Source: an uncultured Bacteroidia bacterium (GTDB lineage: Bacteria > Bacteroidota > Bacteroidia > Bacteroidales > Prolixibacteraceae). Taken from it: a DNA stretch of 35,065 bases. Of the stretch, positions 8,700 to 17,467 are shown piece after piece. Numbering within the stretch: position 1 is the first letter of the stretch; each line of letters begins with the position of its first letter. The notes below the pieces were generated by a model that was not told the origin of the DNA, did not search any database, and worked only from the letters and a program-made list of their open reading frames with translations. The position numbers were made by a program, and so were the translations under genes. The stretch covers positions 1 to 35,065 of the forward strand of contig CAIVMQ010000003.1 in NCBI GenBank assembly GCA_903907075.1. Direction: 5' to 3'.

Positions 8700-10010
8700 A
8701 TGAAGCGAGTAAGGTATGTCACGGCCGAGGAAGCGGTTAAAGTTATAAAATCGGGTGATCGAGTCCATTTAAGTGGAGTTGCAGTTACCCCACACCGACT
8801 AATAAAGGCTATGGTTGAACGAGGAAGAGCCGGAGAACTTGAGGATGTAAAAATTCAACATATTCATATTGAGGGTAATGTAGAGTATGCTAATCCTGAA
8901 TTTGAAGGAATATTTGATATTCAACAGTTTTTTGTTGGAGCTAATCTGCGTAAGCAAACCCAGGCAGGTTTTGCCGATTATATTCCTGTTTTTCTGAGCG
9001 AGACACAAAAATTAATACGGGAGGGATATCTTAAGGTTAATGTTGCAATGATAATGGTTTCGGTTCCTGACCAGCATGGATATGTCTCTCTGGGAACTTC
9101 AGTAGATGCCACCTTGGCAGCTGTTGAATGTGCCGATGTCGTTATTGCCTTAGTGAATCCAAATGTACCAAGGACATGGGGCGATGCAATGATTCGTTTG
9201 GAACAGATTGATATTTTTGTTGAAGATGATGCTCCTCTTTTTGCACATCAGCTAGAGCCACTTACCGAGATAGAGATCAGCATTGGTAAATATGCAGCTG
9301 AATTAATTGAAGACGGTGCTTGTTTGCAAATGGGGATCGGAGGGATCCCTAATGCGGTGCTGGCGCAATTGATGAATCATAAAGATTTAGGCGTTCATAC
9401 CGAAATGTTTGCAGACGGAATTCTTCCCTTGGTTGAACGCGGCGTAGTTAATGGAAGGCTCAAGAATATCGATAAAGGTAAAATGGTTGCGACATTTTTA
9501 ATGGGATCAAAAAAATTATATGACTTCGTTGATGATAATCCAATGGTTGCGATGATGGATGTGTCTCACACCAATAATGTATCAGTTATTCGTAAGCTAG
9601 ATCGTGTTACTGCTATAAATGCAGCTCTTGCTATCGATTTAACCGGTCAGGTGTGTGCCGATTCTATTGGCATTAAGCATTACTCCGGTGTTGGGGGACA
9701 AATTGATTTTATTCGTGGTGCTGGTTATTCATTTCGTGGTAAACCCATTATTGCTATGCCTTCTATGACTGAAAAAGGGGTCTCAAAGATTTCGCCAACC
9801 CTTATTGAAGGCTCGGGTGTTGTTTCAACCCGTGCAAATATTCATTGGGTAGTTACTGAGCAGGGAGCTGTTAACCTTTACGGAAAAACATTGCAAGAGA
9901 GGGCCCGATTGTTGATCTCAATTGCCCATCCGAGTCATCGCGAGATGCTCGATAAAGCTGCTTTTGAACGGTTTGGACCTCATTACCGCTTTGTTCCGGT
10001 ATCAAAATAA
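8700..10010 (+). CDS. Acetyl-CoA hydrolase/4-hydroxybutyrate CoA-transferase family; probable propionyl-CoA:succinate CoA transferase
   Basis: This is a full-length family I CoA transferase of the acetyl-CoA hydrolase/4-hydroxybutyrate CoA-transferase branch (436 aa). The catalytic glutamate that forms the CoA thioester is E235 in HTEMFADG. The GVGGQIDFIRGA segment and the C-terminal VVTEQGAVNLYGK are further family hallmarks. The family swaps CoA between short-chain acyl groups. Its position as first gene ahead of the epimerase and decarboxylase suggests it moves CoA from propionyl-CoA to succinate (or acetate), closing the cycle of succinate decarboxylation; this assignment is inferred from context. 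It is cytoplasmic, and 65 bp separate it from the next gene. Upstream a near-match TAATTTAG (8666-8673) may be the -7 element. Alternatives are 4-hydroxybutyrate or butyrate CoA transfer. Confidence 0.88.
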   Translation: MKRVRYVTAEEAVKVIKSGDRVHLSGVAVTPHRLIKAMVERGRAGELEDVKIQHIHIEGNVEYANPEFEGIFDIQQFFVGANLRKQTQAGFADYIPVFLSETQKLIREGYLKVNVAMIMVSVPDQHGYVSLGTSVDATLAAVECADVVIALVNPNVPRTWGDAMIRLEQIDIFVEDDAPLFAHQLEPLTEIEISIGKYAAELIEDGACLQMGIGGIPNAVLAQLMNHKDLGVHTEMFADGILPLVERGVVNGRLKNIDKGKMVATFLMGSKKLYDFVDDNPMVAMMDVSHTNNVSVIRKLDRVTAINAALAIDLTGQVCADSIGIKHYSGVGGQIDFIRGAGYSFRGKPIIAMPSMTEKGVSKISPTLIEGSGVVSTRANIHWVVTEQGAVNLYGKTLQERARLLISIAHPSHREMLDKAAFERFGPHYRFVPVSK

Positions 10011-10075
10011 GAAATATCTTCATTTTTCAGTTTTCTTTTTTTCAATAGATTTCAATTTAAAAACAAAAATTCTGC

Positions 10076-10477
10076 ATGAATATATCACATATTGAACATA
10101 TTGGCATTGCCGTTGAGAATCTGGAGCATGCGATACCCTATTATGAATCGTTATTGGGAACAACATGCTATGCTACTGAATTTGTTGCGGACCAAAAAGT
10201 AAAAACGGCCTTTTTTAAGGTTGGTCAGACTAAGATTGAACTTCTTGAATCCACTGATCCAGATGGGCCAATAGGTAAATTTCTCGCGAAAAAAGGTCCA
10301 GGAGTTCATCATCTTGCCTTTGCCGTAGATGATGTAAATCTTGCTCTGGAGCAAGCAAATCAGGCAGGAATACAATTGATAGATAAGCAAGCTCGAAAAG
10401 GGGCTGAAGGATTAAATATCGGTTTTTTACATCCCAAATCAACCTTTGGCGTACTTACAGAGTTCTGCAGTGAATAG
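10076..10477 (+). CDS. mce: Methylmalonyl-CoA epimerase
   Basis: A 133-aa protein of the vicinal oxygen chelate (glyoxalase/bleomycin) fold that interconverts (R)- and (S)-methylmalonyl-CoA. It links methylmalonyl-CoA mutase (product R, gene not in this window) to the decarboxylase, which uses the S form. Likely metal ligands are H8 (HIEHIGIAV), E55 (KIELLE), one of H78/H79 (GVHHLAF) and E129 (VLTEF), at the spacing expected for the family. Length is typical. It lies 30 bp upstream of the decarboxylase alpha gene on the same strand, so it is almost certainly co-transcribed. General VOC-family proteins resemble it, but the context makes the epimerase assignment firm. Confidence 0.95.
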   Translation: MNISHIEHIGIAVENLEHAIPYYESLLGTTCYATEFVADQKVKTAFFKVGQTKIELLESTDPDGPIGKFLAKKGPGVHHLAFAVDDVNLALEQANQAGIQLIDKQARKGAEGLNIGFLHPKSTFGVLTEFCSE

Positions 10478-10507
10478 TTGTTAGTTTAATACTTAATTAC
10501 TAGTACG

Positions 10508-12067
10508 ATGAGCAATCAGGACAAGATTAAAAATTTGATTGACCTTCGGGTGGAGGCCAGGCTAGGAGGCGGTGTGAAAAGAATTGATGCCCAGCATGCC
10601 AAAGGTAAATTAACTGCACGCGAACGTATAGAATTAATTCTTGACGAGGGTAGTTTTGAGGAGTTTGACATGTTTGTTACCCATCGTTGTACCAATTTTG
10701 GACTCGAAAAGATTAAATTTATGAGTGATGGGGTGGTTACCGGCCGCGGTACCATAGATGGCAGAACAGTTTTCATCTTTTCTCAGGATTTTACTGTTTT
10801 TGGAGGTTCCCTTTCTGAAACATTTGCCCAGAAAATCTGCAAAGTTATGGATATGGCCATGAAAGTTGGAGCTCCTTGTATTGGCATCAATGATTCCGGT
10901 GGGGCACGTATTCAGGAAGGTGTAACTGCCTTAGCAGGTTATGCCGAGATTTTTCAACGCAATATTATGGCCTCCGGGGTTATTCCTCAGATTTCTGCGG
11001 TCTTTGGACCCTGCGCAGGTGGTGCGGTATATTCTCCCGCATTAACCGATTTTATTGTAATGAGTAAGGATACCAGTTATATGTTTGTTACCGGTCCTAA
11101 GGTTGTTAAGACTGTCACAGGAGAAGTTGTTACAGATGAGCAACTTGGGGGAGCATTTGTACATGGAACAAAATCCGGAGTAACTCATTTCGTTTCTGAT
11201 TCGGAGCAAGAGGGATTATTGTTGATTCGTAAATTGCTATCTTTTCTACCTCAGAATAATCTTGAAGATCCTCCAATCGCACCATGCAATGATCCAATTG
11301 ACCGCCTTGATGATAATTTAAATGATATTATCCCTGAAAATCCGAATAAACCATATGATGTAAAAGATATTATCCATTCTATTGTGGATAACGCTGAATT
11401 TATGGAAGTTCACCGCAATTTTGCGCAAAATATTGTCGTAGGATTTGCTCGTTTTAATGGTATGCCGGTAGGAATTGTGGCGAATCAACCCTCTTATTTG
11501 GCCGGAGTTCTCGATATTAATAGTTCACGTAAAGCGGCGCGGTTTGTCCGTTTTTGCGATGCATTTAATGTACCTCTTGTAACTCTGGAGGATGTCCCCG
11601 GATTCTTGCCCGGTACAGCTCAGGAGTATGGAGGTATTATTATCCATGGAGCAAAGCTTTTGTTTGCCTATGGCGAAGCTACAGTTCCAAAGATTACTGT
11701 AATTCTGCGAAAAGCTTACGGTGGTGCCTATTGCGTAATGAGCTCCAAGCATTTACGTGGAGATATAAATTATGCCTGGCCTCAGGCAGAAATAGCGGTT
11801 ATGGGACCTAAAGGGGCTATTGAGGTTTTAATGAATAAGCAAATTGCAGCAATATCGGATGTTGACTTGCGTAACGAGTTTATAGCTAATGCAGAAGCTG
11901 AGTATAAAAAAGAGTTCGCAAATCCTTATAATGCAGCTCGATATGGATATATTGATGATGTAATTGAACCTCGCAATACCAGATTTAGAATCATTCGGGC
12001 TTTGCAGTCACTGGCAACAAAAAAAGATACAATGCCGGCTAAGAAACATTCAAATCTTCCTCTTTAA
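10508..12067 (+). CDS. mmdA: Methylmalonyl-CoA decarboxylase alpha subunit (carboxyltransferase)
   Basis: This 519-aa acyl-CoA carboxyltransferase has two crotonase-like halves. The N-terminal half contains [28 protein letters not shown] and the oxyanion-forming [14 protein letters not shown]. The C-terminal half contains [14 protein letters not shown] and [16 protein letters not shown]. It moves the carboxyl group from (S)-methylmalonyl-CoA to biotin on the carrier subunit, yielding propionyl-CoA. By sequence alone it resembles the beta subunit of propionyl-CoA carboxylase. The downstream gamma, biotin-carrier and membrane beta genes, and the absence of a biotin carboxylase gene, identify it as part of a Na+-pumping decarboxylase. 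It is peripheral on the cytoplasmic face of the membrane. The start is ATG 10508. Confidence 0.94.
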   Translation: MSNQDKIKNLIDLRVEARLGGGVKRIDAQHAKGKLTARERIELILDEGSFEEFDMFVTHRCTNFGLEKIKFMSDGVVTGRGTIDGRTVFIFSQDFTVFGGSLSETFAQKICKVMDMAMKVGAPCIGINDSGGARIQEGVTALAGYAEIFQRNIMASGVIPQISAVFGPCAGGAVYSPALTDFIVMSKDTSYMFVTGPKVVKTVTGEVVTDEQLGGAFVHGTKSGVTHFVSDSEQEGLLLIRKLLSFLPQNNLEDPPIAPCNDPIDRLDDNLNDIIPENPNKPYDVKDIIHSIVDNAEFMEVHRNFAQNIVVGFARFNGMPVGIVANQPSYLAGVLDINSSRKAARFVRFCDAFNVPLVTLEDVPGFLPGTAQEYGGIIIHGAKLLFAYGEATVPKITVILRKAYGGAYCVMSSKHLRGDINYAWPQAEIAVMGPKGAIEVLMNKQIAAISDVDLRNEFIANAEAEYKKEFANPYNAARYGYIDDVIEPRNTRFRIIRALQSLATKKDTMPAKKHSNLPL

Positions 12068-12077
12068 ATAGACAGTT

Positions 12078-12506
12078 ATGCTAAGAAATGATGCGAGTAT
12101 CTCAAAACTTTTTTTAGTCGTTTTGCTTTCCTTGGGAATATTAAAGGTAGAGGCACAAAATATTATTGATAACAGAATCAACAACTATTTAGGTACTGAG
12201 GTAATTGGTGCCGCTGTTCTGATCGTTATTTTGACTCTTCTCTCACTTTATCTAATATTCAAACTATCAGGTTATTTAATGACCATTAGAGGGAGAAAAG
12301 CAGAAAAATTAAAAACAGATATCTCTCCAGGAGAGATTAAAGATAGATTGTCTGGCGAAGTGAATGCTGCAATTGTTATGGCTTTGTATTTATATAGTAC
12401 TGAATTACATGACCAGGAGGATCCGGTAATTACTATGACTAAAGTATCACGGACCTATTCACCCTGGAGTTCCAAGATCTACGGTATTAGAAAATCACCA
12501 CGATAA
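12078..12506 (+). CDS. Decarboxylase gamma chain (OadG family)
   Basis: A 142-aa small membrane protein, 10 bp after the alpha gene. Residues 1-26 resemble a signal peptide or signal anchor (SISKLFLVVLLSLGILKVEAQ contains the hydrophobic stretch and an A-x-A-like end), and a second hydrophobic segment at about 43-67 is the transmembrane helix typical of OadG. The C-terminal half is soluble and ends with a motif common in Bacteroidota gamma subunits (SPWSSKIYGIRK). Gamma chains anchor the carboxyltransferase to the membrane-embedded beta subunit and stabilise the complex. Sequence conservation in this family is poor, so position in the operon carries much of the assignment. Confidence 0.85.
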   Translation: MLRNDASISKLFLVVLLSLGILKVEAQNIIDNRINNYLGTEVIGAAVLIVILTLLSLYLIFKLSGYLMTIRGRKAEKLKTDISPGEIKDRLSGEVNAAIVMALYLYSTELHDQEDPVITMTKVSRTYSPWSSKIYGIRKSPR

Positions 12507-12518
12507 ATCGGACTGACA

Positions 12519-12962
12519 ATGAAAAAATTTAAATTTAAAATCAATGGTAATCAATACAATGCTGAGGTATTAAGTATTGAAGATTATAGTGCTGAAGTTG
12601 AAATAAATGGAACGAAGTACATCGTTGAAGTGGATAAAGATATGCAGCCTGTTAAGACGCCAAAACTTGTTCGCAGCATCTCTGTTCCTTCGACAGATTC
12701 TCATCCCTCTGTTGCCAAAACAAGCAACCCATCTGAACCTAAAGGTGGTGGAACCATTAAATCGCCTCTTCCTGGCGTAATTCTTGAAATTTATGTAAAG
12801 GTTGGTGACGTTGTAAATATAGGTCAGCGACTTCTTGTGCTGGAGGCTATGAAAATGGAAAATAATATTGAAGCGGATAAACCTGGGACAGTTATTTCTA
12901 TTGCCAGAAGTAAAGGTGATTCTGTTATGGAGGGTGATCTATTAATTGTGATAGGAGAATAA
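12519..12962 (+). CDS. Biotin carboxyl carrier subunit of methylmalonyl-CoA decarboxylase
   Basis: A 147-aa biotinyl carrier. The C-terminal domain (about residues 75-147) has the EAMKMEN motif, and K112 is the expected biotinylation site. It begins after a flexible Pro/Ser/Lys-rich linker (about 55-74). The N-terminal 50 residues form a small beta-rich segment seen in decarboxylase carriers. Biotin on K112 shuttles CO2 from the alpha subunit to the membrane beta subunit, where decarboxylation drives Na+ export. It starts 12 bp after the gamma gene and its stop is 2 bp before the beta start, so translational coupling is likely. It could be called mmdC or a pyruvate/oxaloacetate carrier; context favours methylmalonyl-CoA. 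Confidence 0.93.
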   Translation: MKKFKFKINGNQYNAEVLSIEDYSAEVEINGTKYIVEVDKDMQPVKTPKLVRSISVPSTDSHPSVAKTSNPSEPKGGGTIKSPLPGVILEIYVKVGDVVNIGQRLLVLEAMKMENNIEADKPGTVISIARSKGDSVMEGDLLIVIGE

Positions 12963-12964
12963 TT

Positions 12965-14125
12965 ATGGAAGATTCAAGTATTTTCTCGGGTATTATGCAG
13001 CAATTAGGTCAATTTATCCAATTTACTGCTTTGGCAAACCTCACATTTGGAAATATTGTGATGATCGTTTGTGCATTGCTTTTTATCTACCTGGCAATTG
13101 TGAAGGAGTATGAGCCTCTTGTATTGGTTCCATTGGGCATTGGAATTCTTTTAGGTAATATTTCTTTTCATCCCGGTCTTCAGATTGGCGTTTTTGAAAC
13201 GGGAAGTCTCCTTAATATTCTCTTTCAGGGTGTATCACGAGGAATTTACCCATCGCTGATATTTATGGGTATAGGTGCAATGACTGATTTTTCAGCCTTA
13301 ATCTCAAATCCAAAACTTGTTCTGATTGGTGTGGTGACTCAAATAGGTATTTTTTCTGCCTATTTATTGGCTATTCATCTTGGGTTTACATCATCAGAGT
13401 CTGGTTCTATTGCCCTTATTGGTAGTGCCGATGGTCCTACGGCAATTTTTCTTTCTGCCAAGTTGGCACCTGAACTGATAGGGGCAATAGCACTCTCTGC
13501 TTACACCTTTATGGCCCTGATACCAATTATTCAGCCATTCTTTATGAAGTTGCTCACAACAAATAAGGAGCGGATCATCAGAATGAGGCCTCCACGGACA
13601 ATTTCAAAACAAGAGAAGATTATATTTCCATTAGGTGCTTTGATCTTTACCTGTTTTTTAGTGCCGGCATCTATTCCTCTGCTTGGGATGTTGTTTTTTG
13701 GTAATCTTCTTAAAGAGAGTGGTGTAACAAAGCGTTTGGCAGAGACTATAAAGGGGCCATTAATTGATGTGGTCTCAATTTTAATTGGAGTTTCTGTGGG
13801 AGCATCTGCCCAAGCCTCTATATTTTTAACTGTAAACACACTTAACATTTTCCTTCTTGGAGTAATATCTATTGCAATTGCTACAATTTGTGGGGTGTTA
13901 TTTGTTAAAATAATGAACTTATTTCTTAAAGAGGGGGACAAAATAAATCCGTTGATAGGAAATGCAGGATTGGCCGCTGTTCCCGGCAGCGCACGTATTT
14001 CCCAAGTTCTTGGTCTTAAGTATGATAAAACCAATCACTTACTTATGCACGCATTAGGTCCCAACGCTGCTGCAGTTATTGGAAGTGCTTTAACAGCCGG
14101 GATTTTAATTAGTCTATTTTCTTAA
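12965..14125 (+). CDS. mmdB: Na+-translocating decarboxylase beta subunit (OadB/MmdB)
   Basis: A 386-aa polytopic inner-membrane protein with about ten hydrophobic helices. The signature IGSADGPTAIFLSAKLAP contains D156, the acidic residue corresponding to the Na+/proton-binding aspartate of OadB. The following YTFMALIPIIQP and the C-terminal GLAAVPGSARISQ and HALGPNAAAVIG segments are also family-conserved. It decarboxylates carboxybiotin and couples this to Na+ export. The start ATG 12965 is preceded by AGGAG at 12953-12957 with 7-nt spacing, one of the few Shine-Dalgarno-like sites in the window, placed inside the end of the carrier gene. It is the last gene of the propionate operon; no strong intrinsic terminator follows. 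Confidence 0.95.
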   Translation: MEDSSIFSGIMQQLGQFIQFTALANLTFGNIVMIVCALLFIYLAIVKEYEPLVLVPLGIGILLGNISFHPGLQIGVFETGSLLNILFQGVSRGIYPSLIFMGIGAMTDFSALISNPKLVLIGVVTQIGIFSAYLLAIHLGFTSSESGSIALIGSADGPTAIFLSAKLAPELIGAIALSAYTFMALIPIIQPFFMKLLTTNKERIIRMRPPRTISKQEKIIFPLGALIFTCFLVPASIPLLGMLFFGNLLKESGVTKRLAETIKGPLIDVVSILIGVSVGASAQASIFLTVNTLNIFLLGVISIAIATICGVLFVKIMNLFLKEGDKINPLIGNAGLAAVPGSARISQVLGLKYDKTNHLLMHALGPNAAAVIGSALTAGILISLFS

Positions 14126-14409
14126 GATTTTCACAGGTTTAAGATAGTAGATTTTACTAAGTAATATGCGCTATTTTTAGAATTTAGTATGCACATTAAT
14201 TAGACTAAATATCTGAGAAAATATCTCTTTTTTATCGACGTCACTTGAATAATATTTTTAGTTCTTCTACTGAGAATTCACTTCCTATCATTTATTTTTT
14301 AATTTTATCATCAATTAGAATTTAAGGAGATTTTTACAATCTCTGGTAAACTAACTAATATCACCAATCGAACTAACTATTTTCAAAACTTATTTTATCA
14401 AATCTTGGT
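14126..14409. other. Intergenic region between the decarboxylase operon and the sugar cluster
   Basis: No open frame of note in 284 bp. It holds one small hairpin (GAGATT / AATCTC, 14327-14343, 5-nt loop) without a U-tract. No exact TAnnTTTG promoter element was found; TAGATTTT near 14148 is one base off. A promoter for the DUF1080 gene is expected here but cannot be placed. Confidence 0.5.
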
Positions 14410-15123
14410 ATGAAAAAAACACTTGCAACTTTACTTATTTTCTGCGCCTTTATCGTATATTCATCTGCGATGGATCGAAATAATTCATTGATTAATAATG
14501 AATTATCCTCTCAAATTCAAGATGATTTTCAATGGCGAAATTTATTTAACGGAAAGGATCTTACGGGTTGGAAACATGTAGGTCCTGGTTATCAATATGT
14601 TGAAGATGGTTATATTAAATCGCACGGAGGGATGGGTTTACTGTATTGGACGGGCGAGAAATTTGGCAATTGTGTATTAAAAGTTGTGTTTCGAATGAGG
14701 GATACGAACAGTAATGCTGGAGTTTTTATCCGTATTCCTATTGAACCTTATGAAGAGTGGATGCCTGTTTTCTATGGTTATGAGGTACAGATTGATAATC
14801 AGCCAGAACTCTCAAACGAAGATGATTACCACTATACAGGAATGCTATATTCGTTGACAAAACCCTTAGCAAAGTCAGGGAAGCCTGGGCCTGAGTGGAA
14901 TACGATGGAGATAACACTGGATGGTCCACGGACTATTGTTATTCTGAATGGTATTAAGGTAACCGATTTCAAGGAAGGTGATCCGGTTCCCGATAGAAAG
15001 TTTGATTTTGAGCCTTTTCATGGTCCGCGTCCTGAATATGGATATTTTGGTTTACAAAATCATGGTGAACAAGATGTCGTATTTTTCAAGGAAGTTAAGG
15101 TTAGGTCTTTAAAAAGTAAATAA
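14410..15123 (+). CDS. Exported DUF1080 protein (3-keto-disaccharide hydrolase family)
   Basis: A 237-aa protein with an N-terminal signal peptide (residues about 1-20, MKKTLATLLIFCAF…YSSA) followed by one DUF1080/PF06439 domain with a concanavalin-like beta-sandwich. Typical signatures are LFNGKDLTGWKH, SNAGVFIRIP, YGYEVQIDN, PEWNTMEI and YGYFGLQNHG. Members hydrolyse or eliminate the glycosidic bond of sugars oxidised to a ketone at C3. The next gene is a Tat-exported Gfo/Idh/MocA oxidoreductase, the kind of enzyme that could make or reduce such a 3-keto sugar, so the pair plausibly acts together in the periplasm. The lack of a lipobox Cys suggests a soluble periplasmic protein. The substrate is unknown. 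Confidence 0.85.
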   Translation: MKKTLATLLIFCAFIVYSSAMDRNNSLINNELSSQIQDDFQWRNLFNGKDLTGWKHVGPGYQYVEDGYIKSHGGMGLLYWTGEKFGNCVLKVVFRMRDTNSNAGVFIRIPIEPYEEWMPVFYGYEVQIDNQPELSNEDDYHYTGMLYSLTKPLAKSGKPGPEWNTMEITLDGPRTIVILNGIKVTDFKEGDPVPDRKFDFEPFHGPRPEYGYFGLQNHGEQDVVFFKEVKVRSLKSK

Positions 15124-15184
15124 TTATATTCTTAGTGTGTTTTAAGAGTCTTAATTCGGAATTCTAATTCAAAAAATAGCAATC

Positions 15185-16714
15185 ATGAAGAAGATAGAAG
15201 ATCAAATTTCTGAAGACCGTTTGGGTCTTACACGCAGAGATTTTGTTAAAAGGAGTTCTTCTGGAGCTGCTGCATTTACAATTCTTCCAAGTTTTACCAT
15301 TGGAGGTTTGGGGCATGTTCCGCCAAGTGATAAGTTGCAGATTGCGGCCATCGGCTGCGGTGGGGAAGGGGAAAATGATATTCATCATTATGCAACTGCT
15401 CCGAAAAAAAATGCGGTGATCTCCTGTCTGTGTGATGTGGATGACCGTCAGGCAAATCCACGGAGAAAAGAATTTCCCAAAGCAGCATTTTATCACGATT
15501 GGCGAGAAATGTTTGATAAGGAGAGTAAGAATTTCGATTCGGTCTCTGTGGCAATTCCTGACCATAACCACGCTATTGTAGGGTTGAGTGCAATGCAGCT
15601 TAATAAGCATCTTTACCTTCAAAAACCTTTATCTCATGATATTTATGAAGCTCGTTTGTTAACCCAGGCTTCTGAAAAGTATAAAGTAGTCACCCAAATG
15701 GGAGACCAAGGTGCTTCCTGCGATGGTATGCGCACCTTGCGTGAATGGATTGAAGCCGATATATTGGGAGAGATAGAATCGGTTTATTGCTGGACCGATC
15801 GTCCGGTATGGCCGCAAGGAATACCATGGCCAAAAAATCGCCCTGCTGTACCAAAGGAACTTAAATGGGATTTATGGCTCGGAACAGCACAGGATACAAA
15901 TTATATCGAAAATATGGTTCCCTTTAATTGGCGAGGCTGGTGGCGTTTTGGAACCGGTGCATTAGGAGATATGGGTTGTCATATTATTGGCCCTCCATTT
16001 AAATTATTAGACCTTGGATATCCTACCGAAGTGACCTGTAGTGCCAGCACAGTATATAATGGAATTTTTAAAGAAGCTCAATATCCCGAAAGCGGTCCAG
16101 TGGCAAGTTCTATTCGGTTCAAATATCATCAAAAGAACGGCCGCGATTTAAACCTTTACTGGATGGATGGTGGTATAACCCCTGAGCGTCCTTTGGAACT
16201 CGATTCGGATGGAAATATGAATGATATCCTTGGCGATTGGCCGGGATTAAATGATTTTGAAGGTGGAACTCTTTTCGTTGGGACCAAAGGTAAAGCAGCC
16301 TGTGGATGGGGAGGACGTAATCCCGTTCTTCTGCCAATGAGCCGTAATAAAGAGGTTAATGTGGCTCAAAAATATCCGCGCATTGTTGGGGATATGGATG
16401 GTCATTGGTGGCAATGGGTAGACGCTTGCATCGCAGGGTATGGTAATGCTGAGGTTGACTCACCTTTTGTTGGTTATGCAGGTCCATTAACAGAAACGGT
16501 TCTTATGGGAAATCTTTTATTAAGAAGCTATAATATAAGTGAAAAAATTATACGAAAAGATCCCGTTTATGGCGATATGGAGGCTAATATTTTCCCTGGC
16601 AGATATATCAATTATAAATGGGATGGTCCTAATATGAAAATTACAAATTTTGAACAAGCTAACCAATTTGTGAAACGGGAATATCGCAAAGGGTGGGGTG
16701 AGCTTAAATTATAA
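15185..16714 (+). CDS. Tat-exported Gfo/Idh/MocA family oxidoreductase
   Basis: A 509-aa NAD(P)-dependent sugar oxidoreductase with a twin-arginine signal, TRRDFVK (R17-R18), followed by a hydrophobic stretch, so it should be exported folded with its cofactor bound. The Rossmann motif GCGGEG is at residues 57-62. The family EKP triad appears as QKP (146-148), keeping the catalytic K147, and D262 and H266 in GDMGCHIIG match the conserved active-site Asp/His. The C-terminal domain extends the usual family length by about 100 residues, as in other secreted Bacteroidota members. It is 61 bp after the DUF1080 gene and 10 bp before the NagB-like gene. A role in oxidising or reducing C3 of a glycoside is inferred from the pairing. 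Confidence 0.88.
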   Translation: MKKIEDQISEDRLGLTRRDFVKRSSSGAAAFTILPSFTIGGLGHVPPSDKLQIAAIGCGGEGENDIHHYATAPKKNAVISCLCDVDDRQANPRRKEFPKAAFYHDWREMFDKESKNFDSVSVAIPDHNHAIVGLSAMQLNKHLYLQKPLSHDIYEARLLTQASEKYKVVTQMGDQGASCDGMRTLREWIEADILGEIESVYCWTDRPVWPQGIPWPKNRPAVPKELKWDLWLGTAQDTNYIENMVPFNWRGWWRFGTGALGDMGCHIIGPPFKLLDLGYPTEVTCSASTVYNGIFKEAQYPESGPVASSIRFKYHQKNGRDLNLYWMDGGITPERPLELDSDGNMNDILGDWPGLNDFEGGTLFVGTKGKAACGWGGRNPVLLPMSRNKEVNVAQKYPRIVGDMDGHWWQWVDACIAGYGNAEVDSPFVGYAGPLTETVLMGNLLLRSYNISEKIIRKDPVYGDMEANIFPGRYINYKWDGPNMKITNFEQANQFVKREYRKGWGELKL

Positions 16715-16724
16715 TTAAATCGGT

Positions 16725-17447
16725 TTGGAACAAATTATCTATGAAACTTATCGGCAACTTTCTGTTGCTACAGCAGAGCGTATCTGTGCTATTGTAAGGG
16801 AAAAGCCCGATGCTTTACTCTGTTTTCCAGCCGGTGAAACTTCAATAGGAACATTCGAAGAATTGATAAAACTCAATAAAAAGGGTGCCATTAGTTTTAA
16901 GAAATGCACAATCGTTGGTTTGGATGAATGGTTGAATCTTGGAAATCGAAAAGATCAGAACTGCTATTCTTTTTTAAAAAAGCATCTCTTTGATTATATC
17001 GATTACTCACCGGAGAATACCTGTTTTTTTGATGGTGAGTCTGACAATCCTAAATTAGAATGCCTTAAAACAGATGATTTTATCCGCATAAATGGTCCTA
17101 TAGACGTTATATTATTAGGACTAGGGATGAATGGTCATCTGGGGTTAAATGAACCAGGAACCCCTTTTAGGCTGAAATCACATATTGTTGATTTGGATGA
17201 AACGACTATGAAAGTAGGTCAAAAGTATTTCTCTGATCAGGCAACCCTAAGCACGGGAATAACCTTGGGACTAAAAACAATTATGGAGTCAAAAACGGTT
17301 ATCTTACAAGTAAATGGATCTCGAAAAGCAGCTATTGTCAAACAGTTAGTTGATAGCGAGATAACCCCAAGTTTACCCGCTTCAATAGTGAAATCACATC
17401 TTAATTCTTTTTTATTGGTTGACACAGAGGCTTCGGGTGACTTGTGA
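16725..17447 (+). CDS. Glucosamine/galactosamine-6-phosphate isomerase (NagB/AgaI-like)
   Basis: A 240-aa cytoplasmic protein of the NagB/RpiA fold family. It carries the phosphate-binding FPAGETSIGTF, D67 in GLDEWL (equivalent to the catalytic Asp72 of E. coli NagB), and H138 and E143 in GLGMNGHLGLNEPG. Where NagB has Asp141 (…DGH…) this protein has N136, a difference that points to the galactosamine-6-phosphate or another sugar-phosphate isomerase branch rather than classical NagB. The product would be a ketose-6-phosphate plus ammonia if an amino sugar is the substrate. The start is a TTG (16725): an in-frame stop lies three codons upstream and no ATG occurs before the catalytic region, and the TTG start gives a normal N-terminus. 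It is 10 bp behind the oxidoreductase, so probably the same transcript. Confidence 0.85.
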   Translation: MEQIIYETYRQLSVATAERICAIVREKPDALLCFPAGETSIGTFEELIKLNKKGAISFKKCTIVGLDEWLNLGNRKDQNCYSFLKKHLFDYIDYSPENTCFFDGESDNPKLECLKTDDFIRINGPIDVILLGLGMNGHLGLNEPGTPFRLKSHIVDLDETTMKVGQKYFSDQATLSTGITLGLKTIMESKTVILQVNGSRKAAIVKQLVDSEITPSLPASIVKSHLNSFLLVDTEASGDL

Positions 17448-17467
17448 TTAATACGATCCGGAATATA

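Noticed and set aside
10151-10442. Minus-strand open frames over mce and the decarboxylase genes
   Set aside because: Shadows of well-supported plus-strand genes with no family resemblance.
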